NCBI RefSeq assembly: GCF_001458255.1
Contig: NZ_CYSB01000026.1
Location: 1 to 64,000 of the forward strand
DNA length: 64,000 nt
Origin: Thalassovita autumnalis
GTDB taxonomy: Bacteria > Pseudomonadota > Alphaproteobacteria > Rhodobacterales > Rhodobacteraceae
Direction of reading: 5' to 3'
A model generated the notes under the pieces. That model ran no database searches and had not been told where the DNA came from. It saw only the letters and a list, made by a program, of their open reading frames with translations. A program made the position numbers and the translations under genes. Below, piece by piece: positions 1 through 9,916 of the stretch; the stretch's first letter is position 1; each line of letters opens with the position of its first letter.

Positions 1-682
1 CACAAAAATCACAAAAAAGATCAAAAAATAAATGAATTCAATAACATAGAAGGAGAAAGAAAGAGCGGGAATGGCCTAGGACTCATCAAGCCAATGGCAA
101 ACATCACGAATCCATCTGCTGCTGTGCAGAATCTCTGGCGACTCTGCCCCAGACTCGGGACCAGATTCCCCTATCGGGCGCCTTTCCTGCCCGGAATCGG
201 CGCGACTCATGCCGTCGTTTCGGCGACTCAGCTCCCCTCCTTCCCGCTATTACCAGTTGATATGAGCCCCTGATCCTACCTACAGCCCGTTAAAGCCCCC
301 TTAATCCCCGCAAAGAACGCGTGTTTTGCGGGCAATTCCCCAAAATCCGCGCCAGAAGCCTTCGCTTCACTGCCGCATTTTGCGTCACTCCACAGGCAAA
401 TCGCTGAAAAATGCATCGCGGCCCCGTGTTTTCCGCAATTCAGCCACCAACGAACTGCCCAAAAGCTCAGCAACAGGTTTGGCTGAGCCCACCTGCGGGG
501 ATGTCGACGGGGAAACGTTGGAAACGCAGGTGTGTGACGGCCAATCGAATTGGAAGCTCGCAAAAGCCGCCACACGGATCGCAACAACAGTTGCGGGGTC
601 AGGTAAGGCCAAGCCCCCCTCGGACGCAAGCCCCGAGGGACGTCGGGCCCGGTCAAACACGCGCGCCCCGCTGGAGGTTTAC
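1..682. other. Non-coding region upstream of urtA
   Basis: I see no convincing gene in this stretch. The first 60 bases are AT-rich, and the octamer GGCGACTC occurs twice (137-144 and 222-229). A short inverted repeat (617-623 with 633-639) could form a hairpin in the urtA leader. An open frame reads into urtA from base 326, but it has no ribosome binding site and lacks protein-like composition before the signal peptide at 683. I could not find a convincing sigma-54 or sigma-70 promoter by eye. Confidence 0.5.
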
Positions 683-1963
683 ATGAAACTCTTGAAATCC
701 ACCCTCGCCGGTTCGCTGGTCTTTGCATCGCTGACCGCTTCGGCCATGGCCGCAGAAGACACCATTAAAGTGGGCGTGCTGCATTCGCTGTCGGGCACCA
801 TGGCCATTTCGGAAACCACGTTGAAAGACACCATGCTGATGCTGATCGATCAGCAGAACGCCAAAGGGGGCCTTTTGGGCAAGCAGCTGGAAGCGGTTGT
901 GGTTGACCCGGCATCGGACTGGCCGCTGTTTGCGGAGAAGGCCCGTGAGCTGCTGACCGTGCATGAGGTTGACGTGATCTTCGGCAACTGGACCTCGGTG
1001 AGCCGTAAATCCGTGCTGCCGGTGATCGAAGAGCTGAACGGCCTGCTGTTCTACCCGGTTCAGTATGAGGGCGAAGAAAGCTCCAAGAACGTGTTCTACA
1101 CCGGCGCCGCCCCGAACCAGCAGGCGATCCCGGCCACCGACTACTTCCTGGATGAACTGGGTGTTGAGAAATTTGCGCTTCTGGGGACCGACTATGTCTA
1201 TCCCCGCACCACCAACAACATTCTGGAAAGCTACCTGAAGGGCAAAGGCATCGCCGACAGCGACATCTTTGTGAACTACACCCCCTTCGGTCATTCCGAC
1301 TGGTCCAAGATTGTGGCGGACGTTGTGGCCCTGGGCGCGGACGGCAAGAAGGTCGGCGTGATCTCAACCATCAATGGCGACGCCAACATCGGCTTCTATA
1401 AAGAACTGGCCGCTGCCGGCATTTCCGCGGATGACATTCCGGTTGTTGCCTTCTCGGTTGGCGAAGAGGAACTGGCAGGTCTGGACACCTCAAACCTGGT
1501 GGGTCACCTGGCCGCCTGGAACTATTTCCAGTCGGCGGATGCTGAGGTGAACGCCTCCTTCGTGGAAACCTGGAAAGCCACCATGGGTGAAGAGCGTGTG
1601 ACCAACGACCCGATGGAAGCCCACTACATCGGCTTTAACATGTGGGTGAACGCGGCCACCGCTGCGGGTTCGACCGATGTGGACGCCGTTCGTAGCGCCA
1701 TGTACGGCCAGGAATTCCCGAACCTGACCGGCGGCACCGCGGTGATGCTGCCAAACCACCACTTGGCCAAGCCGGTGCTGATCGGTGAGATCCAGGAAGA
1801 TGGCCAGTTCGACATCATCAGCCAGACCGCCGAAGTGCCAGGTGATGCCTGGACTGACTTCCTGCCGGAATCGGCTGTGCTGAAGTCGGATTGGAAGGAC
1901 CTGGGCTGCGGTATGTACAACACCGAGACCAAGACCTGCGTTCAGACCCTGTCGAACTACTAA
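683..1963 (+). CDS. urtA: Urea ABC transporter, substrate-binding protein UrtA
   Basis: This is the periplasmic receptor that delivers urea (and possibly short amides) to the UrtBC permease. The 426-residue product has an Ala-rich signal peptide ending near AMAAED, then a type I periplasmic binding fold of the branched-chain amino-acid/amide receptor family beginning IKVGVLHSLSGTMAISE. The length and the order urtA-B-C-D-E are typical. The ATG at 683 is chosen because GGAGG lies six bases upstream and it places the signal peptide at the N terminus; a longer open frame from 326 has neither. A GC-rich hairpin follows the stop and may set receptor excess over the permease. Such operons are usually under nitrogen control, but no NtrC-type site was identified. 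Confidence 0.95.
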   Translation: MKLLKSTLAGSLVFASLTASAMAAEDTIKVGVLHSLSGTMAISETTLKDTMLMLIDQQNAKGGLLGKQLEAVVVDPASDWPLFAEKARELLTVHEVDVIFGNWTSVSRKSVLPVIEELNGLLFYPVQYEGEESSKNVFYTGAAPNQQAIPATDYFLDELGVEKFALLGTDYVYPRTTNNILESYLKGKGIADSDIFVNYTPFGHSDWSKIVADVVALGADGKKVGVISTINGDANIGFYKELAAAGISADDIPVVAFSVGEEELAGLDTSNLVGHLAAWNYFQSADAEVNASFVETWKATMGEERVTNDPMEAHYIGFNMWVNAATAAGSTDVDAVRSAMYGQEFPNLTGGTAVMLPNHHLAKPVLIGEIQEDGQFDIISQTAEVPGDAWTDFLPESAVLKSDWKDLGCGMYNTETKTCVQTLSNY

Positions 1964-1985
1964 GACAGACGCGAAGCGGATCAAC

Positions 1986-2009
1986 GGGAGGGGGCAAAAG
2001 TCCCCTCCC
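1986..2009 (+). terminator. Hairpin between urtA and urtB (attenuator)
   Basis: A perfect 8-bp GC-rich stem (1986-1993 with 2002-2009) and an 8-nt loop lie 22 bases after the urtA stop. There is no T-run, so it is more likely an mRNA-stabilising or partial-termination hairpin than a full terminator. This arrangement would raise the receptor relative to the permease. Confidence 0.5.
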
Positions 2010-2047
2010 ACACGACAGCCCGCACCCCAGACGGAAGTTCCCCCGAC

Positions 2048-4012
2048 ATGAGACATATATATGTGGCGATCTGGGCCTTCGCGGCCCTGCTGATCAGCTG
2101 TGTCAGCCTAAGCGCTGAAACCGCCGACCACCCCGCCATCCAGCCCCTGCTGCAGGAACATCAGGCGGTGATTGCAAAATCCTCACGCAAGACCATTGGA
2201 CCGGCCATTGACGCGATTGCCGGCAGCGGCCTGCCACAGGCGCAAAAGGTGCTGCAGGTCTGGGCGGCCAAGAACATGTGGATGCGTAAATCGGACGGGG
2301 TCTTCTTTATCGGGGAGAAGGTTGAAGGAAAGACCTATCGCCTGACAGATTTTGACAGCGGCGCTGTGGTTGGGGAGTTTCAGAAAGGGGATCTGAAACA
2401 GCTAAAGCCCAACAGCGGCATTCGCGCCCTGATCGGCACAGCACTGGTACAGTTTCAGCTGAGCGATCCCGATCCCGTGGCCCGCGCAGATGCGCTGCAG
2501 TCTATTGCCCGCGATCCATCAGCGGATCAGCTGACGCCATTGCGCGGATCGATTGCCAGCGAGGCGGATCCAGCATTGAAGGCGCAAAAGCTACGGCTGG
2601 AACGGTTGCTGACCATCCGGTTTGGCGCCAGCGATGCAGAACGTATCAGCGCGATTGAGGATATGGCAGGCGATTTGGGCGTGGATCTGCGCGCCACGCT
2701 GAACCCGGTGCTTGCCACCACCCGCGAAGCAGCCACCACCCTGCCCAGCGCCAATATTGCTGGGGTCCTGATCCCCGGTGAAGGAATTTCGCGGGATGAG
2801 GCCTACGCCCTCCTCGTCGCCAATGATCTGGCGCCAGCGCAGATCAGCAGCGATGACATGCGCACTGCCTTGGCCGCACATATAGATGGCGGGCGGGTGG
2901 CAGATGTACCTGTGGCCCAGCTGAATGATCCCGCAATGCGCGCCCGTGCCTATGCCAGCCTAGCCGCTGAGGGCAAAGTGCCGCCATTGGTCAGCGACGC
3001 CGATGTTGCGGCCTCGCTCAGCGCCCATGTGTTTTATGACCGCTATCTGGATCCCGCCGCCCCGGTGACCGAAGCCGCCGCCAAGGCGCTGAAGGACATT
3101 GAGCTGAAGGTGGGCGTCAACCAAGCGCTGGATCTGGGGCTGGATGCGCTCTCGCTCGCGTCAATCTACTTCCTTGCGGCCATCGGATTGGCGATCACCT
3201 TTGGCGTGATGGGCGTTATCAACATGGCCCATGGTGAGTTTATCATGATGGGCGCCTACACTGGTTATGTGGTGCAGCAGTTTGTGCCCGATCACACCCT
3301 GTCGATCATCTTGGCCATTCCGCTGGCCTTTGCTGTGACCTTTGCCGCCGGTGTGGCGATGGAACGGTTGGTGATCCGCCACCTCTATTCCCGCCCGCTG
3401 GAAACCCTGCTGGCCACCTTCGGCATTTCCATTGCGCTGCAACAGCTGGCCAAGAACATCTTTGGCACGCAGGCCCGCCCGCTGACCGCCCCCGGCTGGC
3501 TGGATGGCGCTTGGGTAATGAACGATGTGGTGTCGATCAGCTACATCCGTATCGCGATCTTTGTGCTGGCGCTGATTTTCCTCTGCGTATTCCTGTTCAT
3601 CATGAAACGCACCCGCCTTGGGTTGGACACCCGCGCGGTCACACAGAACCCGGGCATGGCAGCCCAGATGGGGATCAACCCCGGCCGGGTGAACATGCTG
3701 ACTTTCGGCCTCGGCTCCGGCATTGCGGGCATCGCGGGGGTTGCGATCGGGTTGTTTGCCAAAGTCACCTCAGAACTGGGCAGCGATTACATCGTGCAAA
3801 GCTTCATGACCGTTGTGGTCGGCGGCGTTGGCAACATCTGGGGCACGCTGGCGGGCGCGGCGATGATCGGTTTCCTGCAGAAAGGGATCGAGTGGATGAA
3901 CCCGTCAAACACATTGGCGGCACAGACCTACATGATCATCTTCATCATCATTTTCATTCAATTCCGGCCCCGGGGCATCATCGCCCTGAAAGGCCGCGCG
4001 GCGGGGGATTGA
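2048..4012 (+). CDS. urtB: Urea ABC transporter, permease UrtB
   Basis: UrtB is one of the two membrane subunits of the urea importer. The 654-residue protein has an N-terminal signal-like segment, then about 310 mostly hydrophilic, Ala-rich residues, and from about residue 350 a LivH-type permease with many membrane segments (for example GLAITFGVMGVINMAHGEF and the motif MAAQMGINPGRVNMLTFGLG). The long N-terminal extension is known in UrtB proteins and distinguishes them from LivH. It follows urtA by 84 bases and precedes urtC by 82 bases. Assignment rests on family resemblance plus the complete five-gene order. Confidence 0.93.
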   Translation: MRHIYVAIWAFAALLISCVSLSAETADHPAIQPLLQEHQAVIAKSSRKTIGPAIDAIAGSGLPQAQKVLQVWAAKNMWMRKSDGVFFIGEKVEGKTYRLTDFDSGAVVGEFQKGDLKQLKPNSGIRALIGTALVQFQLSDPDPVARADALQSIARDPSADQLTPLRGSIASEADPALKAQKLRLERLLTIRFGASDAERISAIEDMAGDLGVDLRATLNPVLATTREAATTLPSANIAGVLIPGEGISRDEAYALLVANDLAPAQISSDDMRTALAAHIDGGRVADVPVAQLNDPAMRARAYASLAAEGKVPPLVSDADVAASLSAHVFYDRYLDPAAPVTEAAAKALKDIELKVGVNQALDLGLDALSLASIYFLAAIGLAITFGVMGVINMAHGEFIMMGAYTGYVVQQFVPDHTLSIILAIPLAFAVTFAAGVAMERLVIRHLYSRPLETLLATFGISIALQQLAKNIFGTQARPLTAPGWLDGAWVMNDVVSISYIRIAIFVLALIFLCVFLFIMKRTRLGLDTRAVTQNPGMAAQMGINPGRVNMLTFGLGSGIAGIAGVAIGLFAKVTSELGSDYIVQSFMTVVVGGVGNIWGTLAGAAMIGFLQKGIEWMNPSNTLAAQTYMIIFIIIFIQFRPRGIIALKGRAAGD

Positions 4013-4094
4013 TCGATGGACCTATTGACCAAGGACAGCCCCCGAACCGCACGGGTGCTTACTCTCACCACATTCACATCCGGAGGCCCCGCAT

Positions 4095-5276
4095 ATGCAG
4101 CGTAGTTTCATTGCACGGAACCCTTCGGTTCTGATCTTCCTCAGCCTCTTGGCGCTATTCACCCTGGTGGTCACCGTCCTAAGCGAAGGTGTGGGCTCTG
4201 GCCTGATCTCCACCTCCTTCATCAAGACATTGGGCAAAACGCTGTGCCTCTGCCTGATCGCCGTTGCGATGGATCTGATCTGGGGCTTTGCTGGCATCCT
4301 CAGCCTGGGTCATTTCGCCTTCTTCGGGCTGGGCGGTTACATGATCGGCATGTGGCTTATGTATGAGCGCACCCGCCTTATCGTGGTTGACTCCCTCAGC
4401 CAGACTGAAATACCGCCAACCGAGGCCGAAGTGGTGGATGCCATTGGCACGCAGATCTTCGGCGTTGTCGGTTCCTCTGAGTTTCCGCTGATCTGGGGGT
4501 TTGCCGACAGTCTGACATTGCAGCTGATGTTGGTCGTGCTGGTGCCGGGCCTTCTGGCGCTGGTGTTTGGTTGGCTGGCCTTTCGCAGCCGCGTCACTGG
4601 CGTCTACCTGTCGATCCTGACGCAAGCCATGACGCTGGCCCTCGCGCTCTACCTGTTCCAGAACGACAGCGGGCTGCGTGGCAACAACGGGCTGTCCGGA
4701 TTGCAGAACCTGCCCGGTGTCACCGCCTCACAGGATCTGGTTTCACTCTGGTTCCTCTGGGCCTCAGCCTTTGCGCTTGGGGCGGGCTATCTGCTGGCAG
4801 CTTGGGTGGTCTCGGGCAAGTTCGGCTCGGTCATTCGTGGCATTCGGGACAATGAGGCGCGGGTGCGTTTTCTGGGGTATTCGGTGGAGGCCTATAAGCT
4901 GGCCATTTTCACCCTCACCGCCTGTATCGCCGCCATTGCCGGTGCGCTCTATTATCCGCAGGCGGGCATCATCAACCCGGCGGAAATTGCGCCGATCGCT
5001 TCGATCTATCTGGCGGTTTGGGTCGCCATCGGCGGACGTGGTCGGCTGTATGGCGCGGTTATTGGCGCCGCGTTTGTCAGCCTGCTCAGCACCTGGTTCA
5101 CCGGTGGGCAGGCCCCGGATCTGCCGCTTGGGTTTTACACGGTCAAATGGGTCGACTGGTGGCTGGTGCTGCTAGGCCTGTCTTTTGTGGCCGTCACCCT
5201 CTTTGCGCCAAAAGGCATTGGCGGTCTGATCGATCTGATCGCCCAGCGCGCGAGTAAGAAGGAGACAGGCCAATGA
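4095..5276 (+). CDS. urtC: Urea ABC transporter, permease UrtC
   Basis: UrtC is the LivM-type partner permease of UrtB. The 393-residue protein has repeated hydrophobic membrane segments, including MDLIWGFAGILSLGHFAFFGLGGY, and the cytoplasmic coupling loop around SVIRGIRDNEARVRFLGY that contacts the ATPases. A GGAGG motif nine bases before the ATG at 4095 supports the start. Its stop overlaps the urtD start in an ATGA, so translation is probably coupled. Confidence 0.93.
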   Translation: MQRSFIARNPSVLIFLSLLALFTLVVTVLSEGVGSGLISTSFIKTLGKTLCLCLIAVAMDLIWGFAGILSLGHFAFFGLGGYMIGMWLMYERTRLIVVDSLSQTEIPPTEAEVVDAIGTQIFGVVGSSEFPLIWGFADSLTLQLMLVVLVPGLLALVFGWLAFRSRVTGVYLSILTQAMTLALALYLFQNDSGLRGNNGLSGLQNLPGVTASQDLVSLWFLWASAFALGAGYLLAAWVVSGKFGSVIRGIRDNEARVRFLGYSVEAYKLAIFTLTACIAAIAGALYYPQAGIINPAEIAPIASIYLAVWVAIGGRGRLYGAVIGAAFVSLLSTWFTGGQAPDLPLGFYTVKWVDWWLVLLGLSFVAVTLFAPKGIGGLIDLIAQRASKKETGQ

Positions 5277-6013
5277 GCATGCTTCTGGAGGTTTCCGGCG
5301 TCTCGGTCAGCTTTGATGGGTTCAAGGCGATCAACAACCTCAGCTTCAACATCGGATCGGCAGAGTTGCGGGCGATCATCGGCCCCAACGGGGCGGGCAA
5401 GACCACCTTCATGGATATTGTCACCGGCAAAACCCGCCCTGACGAAGGCCGGGTGATCTGGGGTGAAAAATCCGTGTCCCTGCTGAAAATGTCCGAGGCG
5501 CAGATCGCCCAATCCGGCGTGGGGCGCAAATTCCAGAAACCCACCGTGTTCGAAGACCAGACCGTGCAGGAAAACCTGCTGGTCGCGCTGAAGAAACCGC
5601 GCGGCTGGCTGGCGGTGCTGGGCTATCGCCCCACGGTGGAGGATCTGGGCCGTGTCGATGCCTTGGCCGAGGAGATTGGGCTAACCGATCAGCTGTCCCG
5701 TCTGGCGGGGGAGTTGAGCCACGGCCAGAAACAATGGCTGGAAATCGGCATGCTGCTGGCACAGGAGCCGCGCCTGTTGCTAGTGGATGAACCCGCCGCG
5801 GGCATGACGGTCACCGAACGCCAGCACACCACGGATATTCTGGTCGAAGCGGCCAAAACCCGCGCCGTGGTGGTGGTGGAACATGACATGGAATTTGTCC
5901 GCCGCCTCAACTGCAAGGTCACCGTGCTGCATGAAGGCAGCGTGCTGGCCGAAGGCTCTCTGGACCATGTGACCGCAAACCAAGACGTGATTGACGTCTA
6001 TCTGGGACGTTAA
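5273..6013 (+). CDS. urtD: Urea ABC transporter, ATP-binding protein UrtD
   Basis: UrtD is the LivG-type ATPase that powers urea import with UrtE. The 246-residue protein has the Walker A motif GPNGAGKTT, the signature region ELSHGQKQWLEIGM, and Walker B LLLVDEPAAGM followed by the switch histidine in VVVEHDM. Its ATG overlaps the urtC stop. The signature is SHGQK rather than LSGGQ, which is usual for this subfamily. Confidence 0.93.
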   Translation: MSMLLEVSGVSVSFDGFKAINNLSFNIGSAELRAIIGPNGAGKTTFMDIVTGKTRPDEGRVIWGEKSVSLLKMSEAQIAQSGVGRKFQKPTVFEDQTVQENLLVALKKPRGWLAVLGYRPTVEDLGRVDALAEEIGLTDQLSRLAGELSHGQKQWLEIGMLLAQEPRLLLVDEPAAGMTVTERQHTTDILVEAAKTRAVVVVEHDMEFVRRLNCKVTVLHEGSVLAEGSLDHVTANQDVIDVYLGR

Positions 6014-6015
6014 AG

Positions 6016-6711
6016 ATGCTGACACTTGAAAACCTGACCCTGCACTATGGCCATTCACAAATCCTGAACGATGTCTCGCTGGAGGCGCTGCAGGGTGAGG
6101 TCACTTGCCTGATGGGCACCAACGGTGTGGGCAAGACCAGCTTGATCAAAGCGATCTCAGGCACCCATCCCCGATCAGGGGGCGACATGGCACTGGCGGG
6201 CGAAGGGTTGCCCGTTCTGCCGCCCCATGCATTGGCCCGCAAAGGCATCGCCACGGTGCCACAGGGGCGCGATATCTTCCCGCTGCTGACGGTCACCGAA
6301 AACCTGGAAACCGGCTTTGCCTGCCTGCCGAAGGATCAGCATTTCATTCCAGATGAGATCTATGAACTGTTCCCGGTGCTGAAAAAGATGAGCAACCGGC
6401 GCGGCGGCGATCTGTCTGGCGGGCAGCAGCAACAGTTGGCAATTGCCCGCGCGCTGATCACCAAACCCAAGCTGCTGTTGCTGGATGAACCAACGGAGGG
6501 CATTCAGCCCAATATCATCCAGCAGATCGGTGAGGTGATCAAACTGCTGCGCGCACAGGGGAACATGGCGATTGTGCTGGTCGAGCAGTACTTTGATTTC
6601 GCCTATGATCTGGCGGATCGCTTCTATGTGCTGCGCCGGGGCGAAGTGATCCTGAACGGGCGCAAAGACGAGCTGAGCCGTGACGCAGTGCTGGCGGGCG
6701 TTTCCGTCTAA
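6016..6711 (+). CDS. urtE: Urea ABC transporter, ATP-binding protein UrtE
   Basis: UrtE is the LivF-type second ATPase of the urea importer. The 231-residue protein has Walker A (GTNGVGKTS), the signature DLSGGQQQQLAIARAL, Walker B LLLLDEPTEGIQP and the switch region VLVEQYFDFA. It starts two bases after the urtD stop and ends the operon at a strong terminator. No urease genes follow in this window, so the enzyme that uses the urea must be encoded elsewhere. Confidence 0.93.
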   Translation: MLTLENLTLHYGHSQILNDVSLEALQGEVTCLMGTNGVGKTSLIKAISGTHPRSGGDMALAGEGLPVLPPHALARKGIATVPQGRDIFPLLTVTENLETGFACLPKDQHFIPDEIYELFPVLKKMSNRRGGDLSGGQQQQLAIARALITKPKLLLLDEPTEGIQPNIIQQIGEVIKLLRAQGNMAIVLVEQYFDFAYDLADRFYVLRRGEVILNGRKDELSRDAVLAGVSV

Positions 6712-6716
6712 CAGGA

Positions 6717-6745
6717 AAAGCCGCCCCGAATCAGGGGGCGGCTTT
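6717..6745. terminator. Bidirectional terminator between urtE and the sugar ABC operon
   Basis: An 11-bp stem (6717-6727 with 6735-6745) has A residues on its left arm and T residues on its right arm, so it can work on both strands. It lies between two convergent operons, just after urtE and 22 bases beyond the end of the leftward ATPase gene. Confidence 0.85.
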
Positions 6746-6767
6746 GTAACACCGTATTGGGGCTGCT

Positions 6768-7586
6768 TTAGACAGTGCCGCCAAGCGACCCTTCAAGCTG
6801 GGCCATTTCCTGACCACCCGCCATCAGATCCTGCAGCTCCTCGGCCGAGATTTCACCGCGTTTGGCGGTACCCAGCGTCTGACCGCGGTTCAACACGGTG
6901 AACCGATCGCCAACCGCCAGCGCATGGCGCACGTTATGGGTGATGAACACCACGGCGATGCCCTGCTTGCGCACCTTGTCGATGGTGGCCAGAACATTGG
7001 CGGTCTGACGCACCCCAAGGGCCGAGGTTGGTTCATCAAGGATCAGAACCTTGGCGCCAAAATGCACCGCACGGGCAATCGCCACGGTCTGACGTTCACC
7101 GCCCGACAAGGTGCCCACTGCCTGATCCGGGCCGCGCAGGTTGATGCCCATTTTTTTCATCTCGGCCATGGTGACCTGATTGGCCTTGTCATGATCAAAG
7201 AAGTTGAAGGGCCCGATCTTCTTCAGGGGTTCATTGCCCATGAAGAAGTTGCGGCTGACCGACATCAGCGGGATCATCGCCAGATGCTGGTGCACCGTGG
7301 CAATCCCCGCCGCAATAGCATCGCGGGGATCTTCGAACTTCAACGGCGCCCCTTCAAAGTAGATCTCCCCCGCGGTGGGTTTGTGCACCCCCGACATGGT
7401 TTTGATGAAGGTCGACTTGCCCGCGCCGTTGTCACCCAACAGGCAGTGGCATTCACCCGGATAGACATCCACCGACACACCCGCCAGCGCGATGACTGAG
7501 CCGAAGTGCTTTTCGATGTTCTTCATCTGGATGATCGGCGCGCTGGGGGCGGGATCACCGTGATGGAATTGGGTATCCTCAGTCAT
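6768..7586 (-). CDS. Sugar ABC transporter ATP-binding protein (probable inositol uptake)
   Basis: This is the ATPase of a carbohydrate importer of the ribose/inositol class. The 272-residue protein has only one nucleotide-binding domain: Walker [10 protein letters not shown], signature [15 protein letters not shown], Walker [12 protein letters not shown] and the switch VVFITHNV. It is therefore like the single-domain FrcA type, not the double-domain RbsA/XylG type. It is the last gene of a leftward operon (receptor, permease, ATPase) and starts one base after the permease stop. Substrate is inferred from iolB and a dehydrogenase nearby that share an operator sequence with this operon; the protein itself does not reveal it. 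Confidence 0.85.
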   Translation of the reverse strand: MTEDTQFHHGDPAPSAPIIQMKNIEKHFGSVIALAGVSVDVYPGECHCLLGDNGAGKSTFIKTMSGVHKPTAGEIYFEGAPLKFEDPRDAIAAGIATVHQHLAMIPLMSVSRNFFMGNEPLKKIGPFNFFDHDKANQVTMAEMKKMGINLRGPDQAVGTLSGGERQTVAIARAVHFGAKVLILDEPTSALGVRQTANVLATIDKVRKQGIAVVFITHNVRHALAVGDRFTVLNRGQTLGTAKRGEISAEELQDLMAGGQEMAQLEGSLGGTV

Positions 7587-7587
7587 C

Positions 7588-8712
7588 TCAACGCTCCCCG
7601 GTGATCATGCGACGGATGTAGGTGTTCAGGATTACAGCCGCCAATAGGATCAGCCCCAGGAACACCCGGAACAGCGAGCTTTCGACCCCGGCAAAGAACA
7701 GACCCTGCTGCACCACACCAAAGATCAACGCGCCCAGCGCCGCACCGATGACGGATCCATATCCACCGGTCAGCAAAGCGCCCCCGATGACCACGGCAAT
7801 GATCGCCTCAAACTCTTTCAGCAGACCACGGTCAGCCCCGGCCGAACCAAACTCCATCACCTGACAGGTGGCGAAAACGGTGGCGCAGAAGGCGGTGAAC
7901 ATGAACATCAGGATCTTGACCTTGTTCACCGGCACACCCGAGTTGCGCGCGGCCTCAGCATCGCCGCCTGCGGCGAAGATCCAGTTGCCGAATTTGGTCT
8001 TGGTCAACAGGACATGGCCAAACACGATCAGCGCCAGCGCCCAGACGATCAGCATCGGCACGCCATCCACAATCGGCTGACCAGCACGGGTGCCGCGCTC
8101 AAAGGTGGCGATGATGCCGGCGTCGCCCAGCCACTGGAACAGCCCGGTCAGGATTTTGCCGCCAAACAAGGCCGCCAGCCAGTCGCCCTCGGCCACGTCT
8201 TTGATGCCGCCGATGATGGTTTTGCGCTCAATGGTCTGCGGGAAGTAGATGGTGAAGCCGCGCAGAATAAACAGGAAGGCCAGCGTCACGATGAAGCTGG
8301 GCAATCCGGTGCGCACCACGATGAACCCGTTCACCGCGCCCAGCGCCGTACACAGAACAAAGGTCACGATGATGGCCATCCAGACAGGCCAACCCAGCGT
8401 GACCGAAAAGATGGCGATCATCATGCCGGCGAAACCGATCATGGAGCCAACAGACAGGTCAAATTCACCCGCGATCATCAGCAGACAGGCGCCGACGGCG
8501 ATGATCATGAACTGGGCCGAGACCTGGCTCCAGTTCAGCACGCCCTGGGAATTGAACATGCCGCTGTCGAAGGCAAAAACCAGGAACAGGGCAAAGACGA
8601 TGATGGTGCCGACGATGCCGCCCAATTCGGGTCGGATCATCGCTTCGCGGAAGCGAGAGCGCGACTTGATACGCTCATCCAGCTCCGGCGCAATATTCTG
8701 TGCGTCAGACAT
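7588..8712 (-). CDS. Sugar ABC transporter permease (probable inositol uptake)
   Basis: This is the membrane subunit of the importer, a BPD-type permease of the ribose/fructose/inositol family. The 374-residue protein begins with a hydrophilic stretch of about 30 residues, then has about ten hydrophobic segments. It contains the family landmark [17 protein letters not shown] and the coupling region around [14 protein letters not shown]. It is separated from the receptor gene by an 83-base gap that carries a terminator-like hairpin, so it is probably expressed at a lower level than the receptor. Confidence 0.87.
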   Translation of the reverse strand: MSDAQNIAPELDERIKSRSRFREAMIRPELGGIVGTIIVFALFLVFAFDSGMFNSQGVLNWSQVSAQFMIIAVGACLLMIAGEFDLSVGSMIGFAGMMIAIFSVTLGWPVWMAIIVTFVLCTALGAVNGFIVVRTGLPSFIVTLAFLFILRGFTIYFPQTIERKTIIGGIKDVAEGDWLAALFGGKILTGLFQWLGDAGIIATFERGTRAGQPIVDGVPMLIVWALALIVFGHVLLTKTKFGNWIFAAGGDAEAARNSGVPVNKVKILMFMFTAFCATVFATCQVMEFGSAGADRGLLKEFEAIIAVVIGGALLTGGYGSVIGAALGALIFGVVQQGLFFAGVESSLFRVFLGLILLAAVILNTYIRRMITGER

Positions 8713-8748
8713 TGAGGCCTCTTAATCCAGTCATCCTTGGTCAGGATG

Positions 8749-8784
8749 GAAAAAGGGCGGCCAAAAACTTGCTTGGCCGCCCAA
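8749..8784 (-). terminator. Terminator-like hairpin between receptor and permease genes
   Basis: On the minus strand a 10-bp perfect stem (8773-8782 with 8755-8764) is followed by a run of five T residues. It lies just after the receptor gene and before the permease gene of the same operon, so it probably acts as a partial terminator that gives more receptor than permease. Confidence 0.8.
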
Positions 8785-8795
8785 GGGGGGAGGAA

Positions 8796-9746
8796 TTAGC
8801 GGTATTCGCCTGCGAAGGCTTCTACCTTCTCCAGACCATCAGCGGTTACGAAACCGGGGCCGGAGTTGATGTTGTTGCCGGGCAGAACGCCATAACGGTG
8901 GTAGTTGGCCAGAACAACAACCGGCAGGTAGGCCTGCAGGAAGGGCTGCTGGTCGATACCCCAGTTGATCACGCCGCCTTTGATGCCTTTGACGATCTCT
9001 TCGCCCAGGTCAAAAGTGCCGAAGTAGATGTCGCCGGCCAGGCCGTTTTCATCCAGCGCCAGCAGAGTCGGATCTGCCGAGGTCGGGCCGAGGGTCAGAA
9101 CCGCATCGGTGGCCGGGTTGGCCGACAGATAGGCCTGCACCTTGTTTTTGATTTCGGCCGGGTCCTGACCGGAATCGATCATCTGGTTGCCCAGATCTAC
9201 ACCCAGACCATCTGCAAAACCCTGGCACCGCTCGGTCGAGGAGGGCGAGGAAATGTAGTGGTTCACACAGAGGAAGGAGGCAACGCCGTCGCCTTTGGCC
9301 TTCAGACCAGCCGCATAACCCGCGTCATATTCAGGCTGACCGACATACATCAGCGCGCCCACTTCGCGGGCCTGCTCGGGCGTGCCCGAGTTCATGATGA
9401 TCACGTCAACGCCGCTGTCGACCGCTGCGCGGATCGGGCCGGACAGAACGTCATAGTCCGACAGTGTAGTGATGATGCCATCGGGGCCAGAGGCCGCAGC
9501 CTGTTCGATGATACGCGCCATGTCGGCCAGGTCGCCGGTCGGCGGGTTGCGATACTCAACCTCAACGCCCATCTGGTCACCGGCCAGCGCGATGCCGTTC
9601 TTGATGGTGTTCCACCAGCTGTCGCTGTCAGGGGCGTGGCTGACAAGAATGTATTTCTCGCCCTCAGCCGAAGCGGTGGTCGCAGCCATCAGGGGTGCGG
9701 CAACCAGCGCTGAGGCCAGCGCAAACTTTTTGATCAGTGAAGTCAT
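8796..9746 (-). CDS. Sugar ABC transporter substrate-binding protein (probable inositol)
   Basis: This is the periplasmic receptor of the importer. The 316-residue protein has a signal peptide ending near TASAEGEKY and a LacI/ribose-type sugar-binding fold (LVSHAPDSDSWWNTIKNG at the start, then GPDGIITTLSD and GVDVIIMNSGT). It is the first gene of the leftward operon. Its promoter region holds an 18-bp perfect palindrome at 9834-9851 of LacI-regulator type, which it shares with the neighbouring dehydrogenase/iolB promoter region. The ligand is inferred from that shared site and the inositol gene next door. Confidence 0.85.
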   Translation of the reverse strand: MTSLIKKFALASALVAAPLMAATTASAEGEKYILVSHAPDSDSWWNTIKNGIALAGDQMGVEVEYRNPPTGDLADMARIIEQAAASGPDGIITTLSDYDVLSGPIRAAVDSGVDVIIMNSGTPEQAREVGALMYVGQPEYDAGYAAGLKAKGDGVASFLCVNHYISSPSSTERCQGFADGLGVDLGNQMIDSGQDPAEIKNKVQAYLSANPATDAVLTLGPTSADPTLLALDENGLAGDIYFGTFDLGEEIVKGIKGGVINWGIDQQPFLQAYLPVVVLANYHRYGVLPGNNINSGPGFVTADGLEKVEAFAGEYR

Positions 9747-9833
9747 GTGTTCCTCCCAGTTTCACTGTTGTGACTCATGGGCCGCCCTCCCCGGCTGCCC
9801 AATCGACTCAAATTAAACCATAGCCCGCACAAA

Positions 9834-9851
9834 TTTGCAACCGGTTGCAAA
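9834..9851. promoter_or_regulatory. LacI-type operator upstream of the sugar ABC operon
   Basis: An 18-bp perfect palindrome (TTTGCAACCGGTTGCAAA) lies 87 bases upstream of the receptor start. The central CG and the TTGCAA half-sites are typical of LacI/GalR-family operators. The inner 14 bases recur at 11074-11087, which suggests one regulator for both promoters. No LacI-family gene is in the window. Confidence 0.75.
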
Positions 9852-9916
9852 AGAGATCGTAAAATGGCGTTGAATTGGCACTGTGCATTGTGTGTTTTCG
9901 CTTTGCTTCTGCAGGC

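Noticed and set aside
326-682. Long N-terminal extension of urtA from base 326
   Set aside because: No ribosome binding site and no protein-like composition; the signal peptide starts at 683 after GGAGG.
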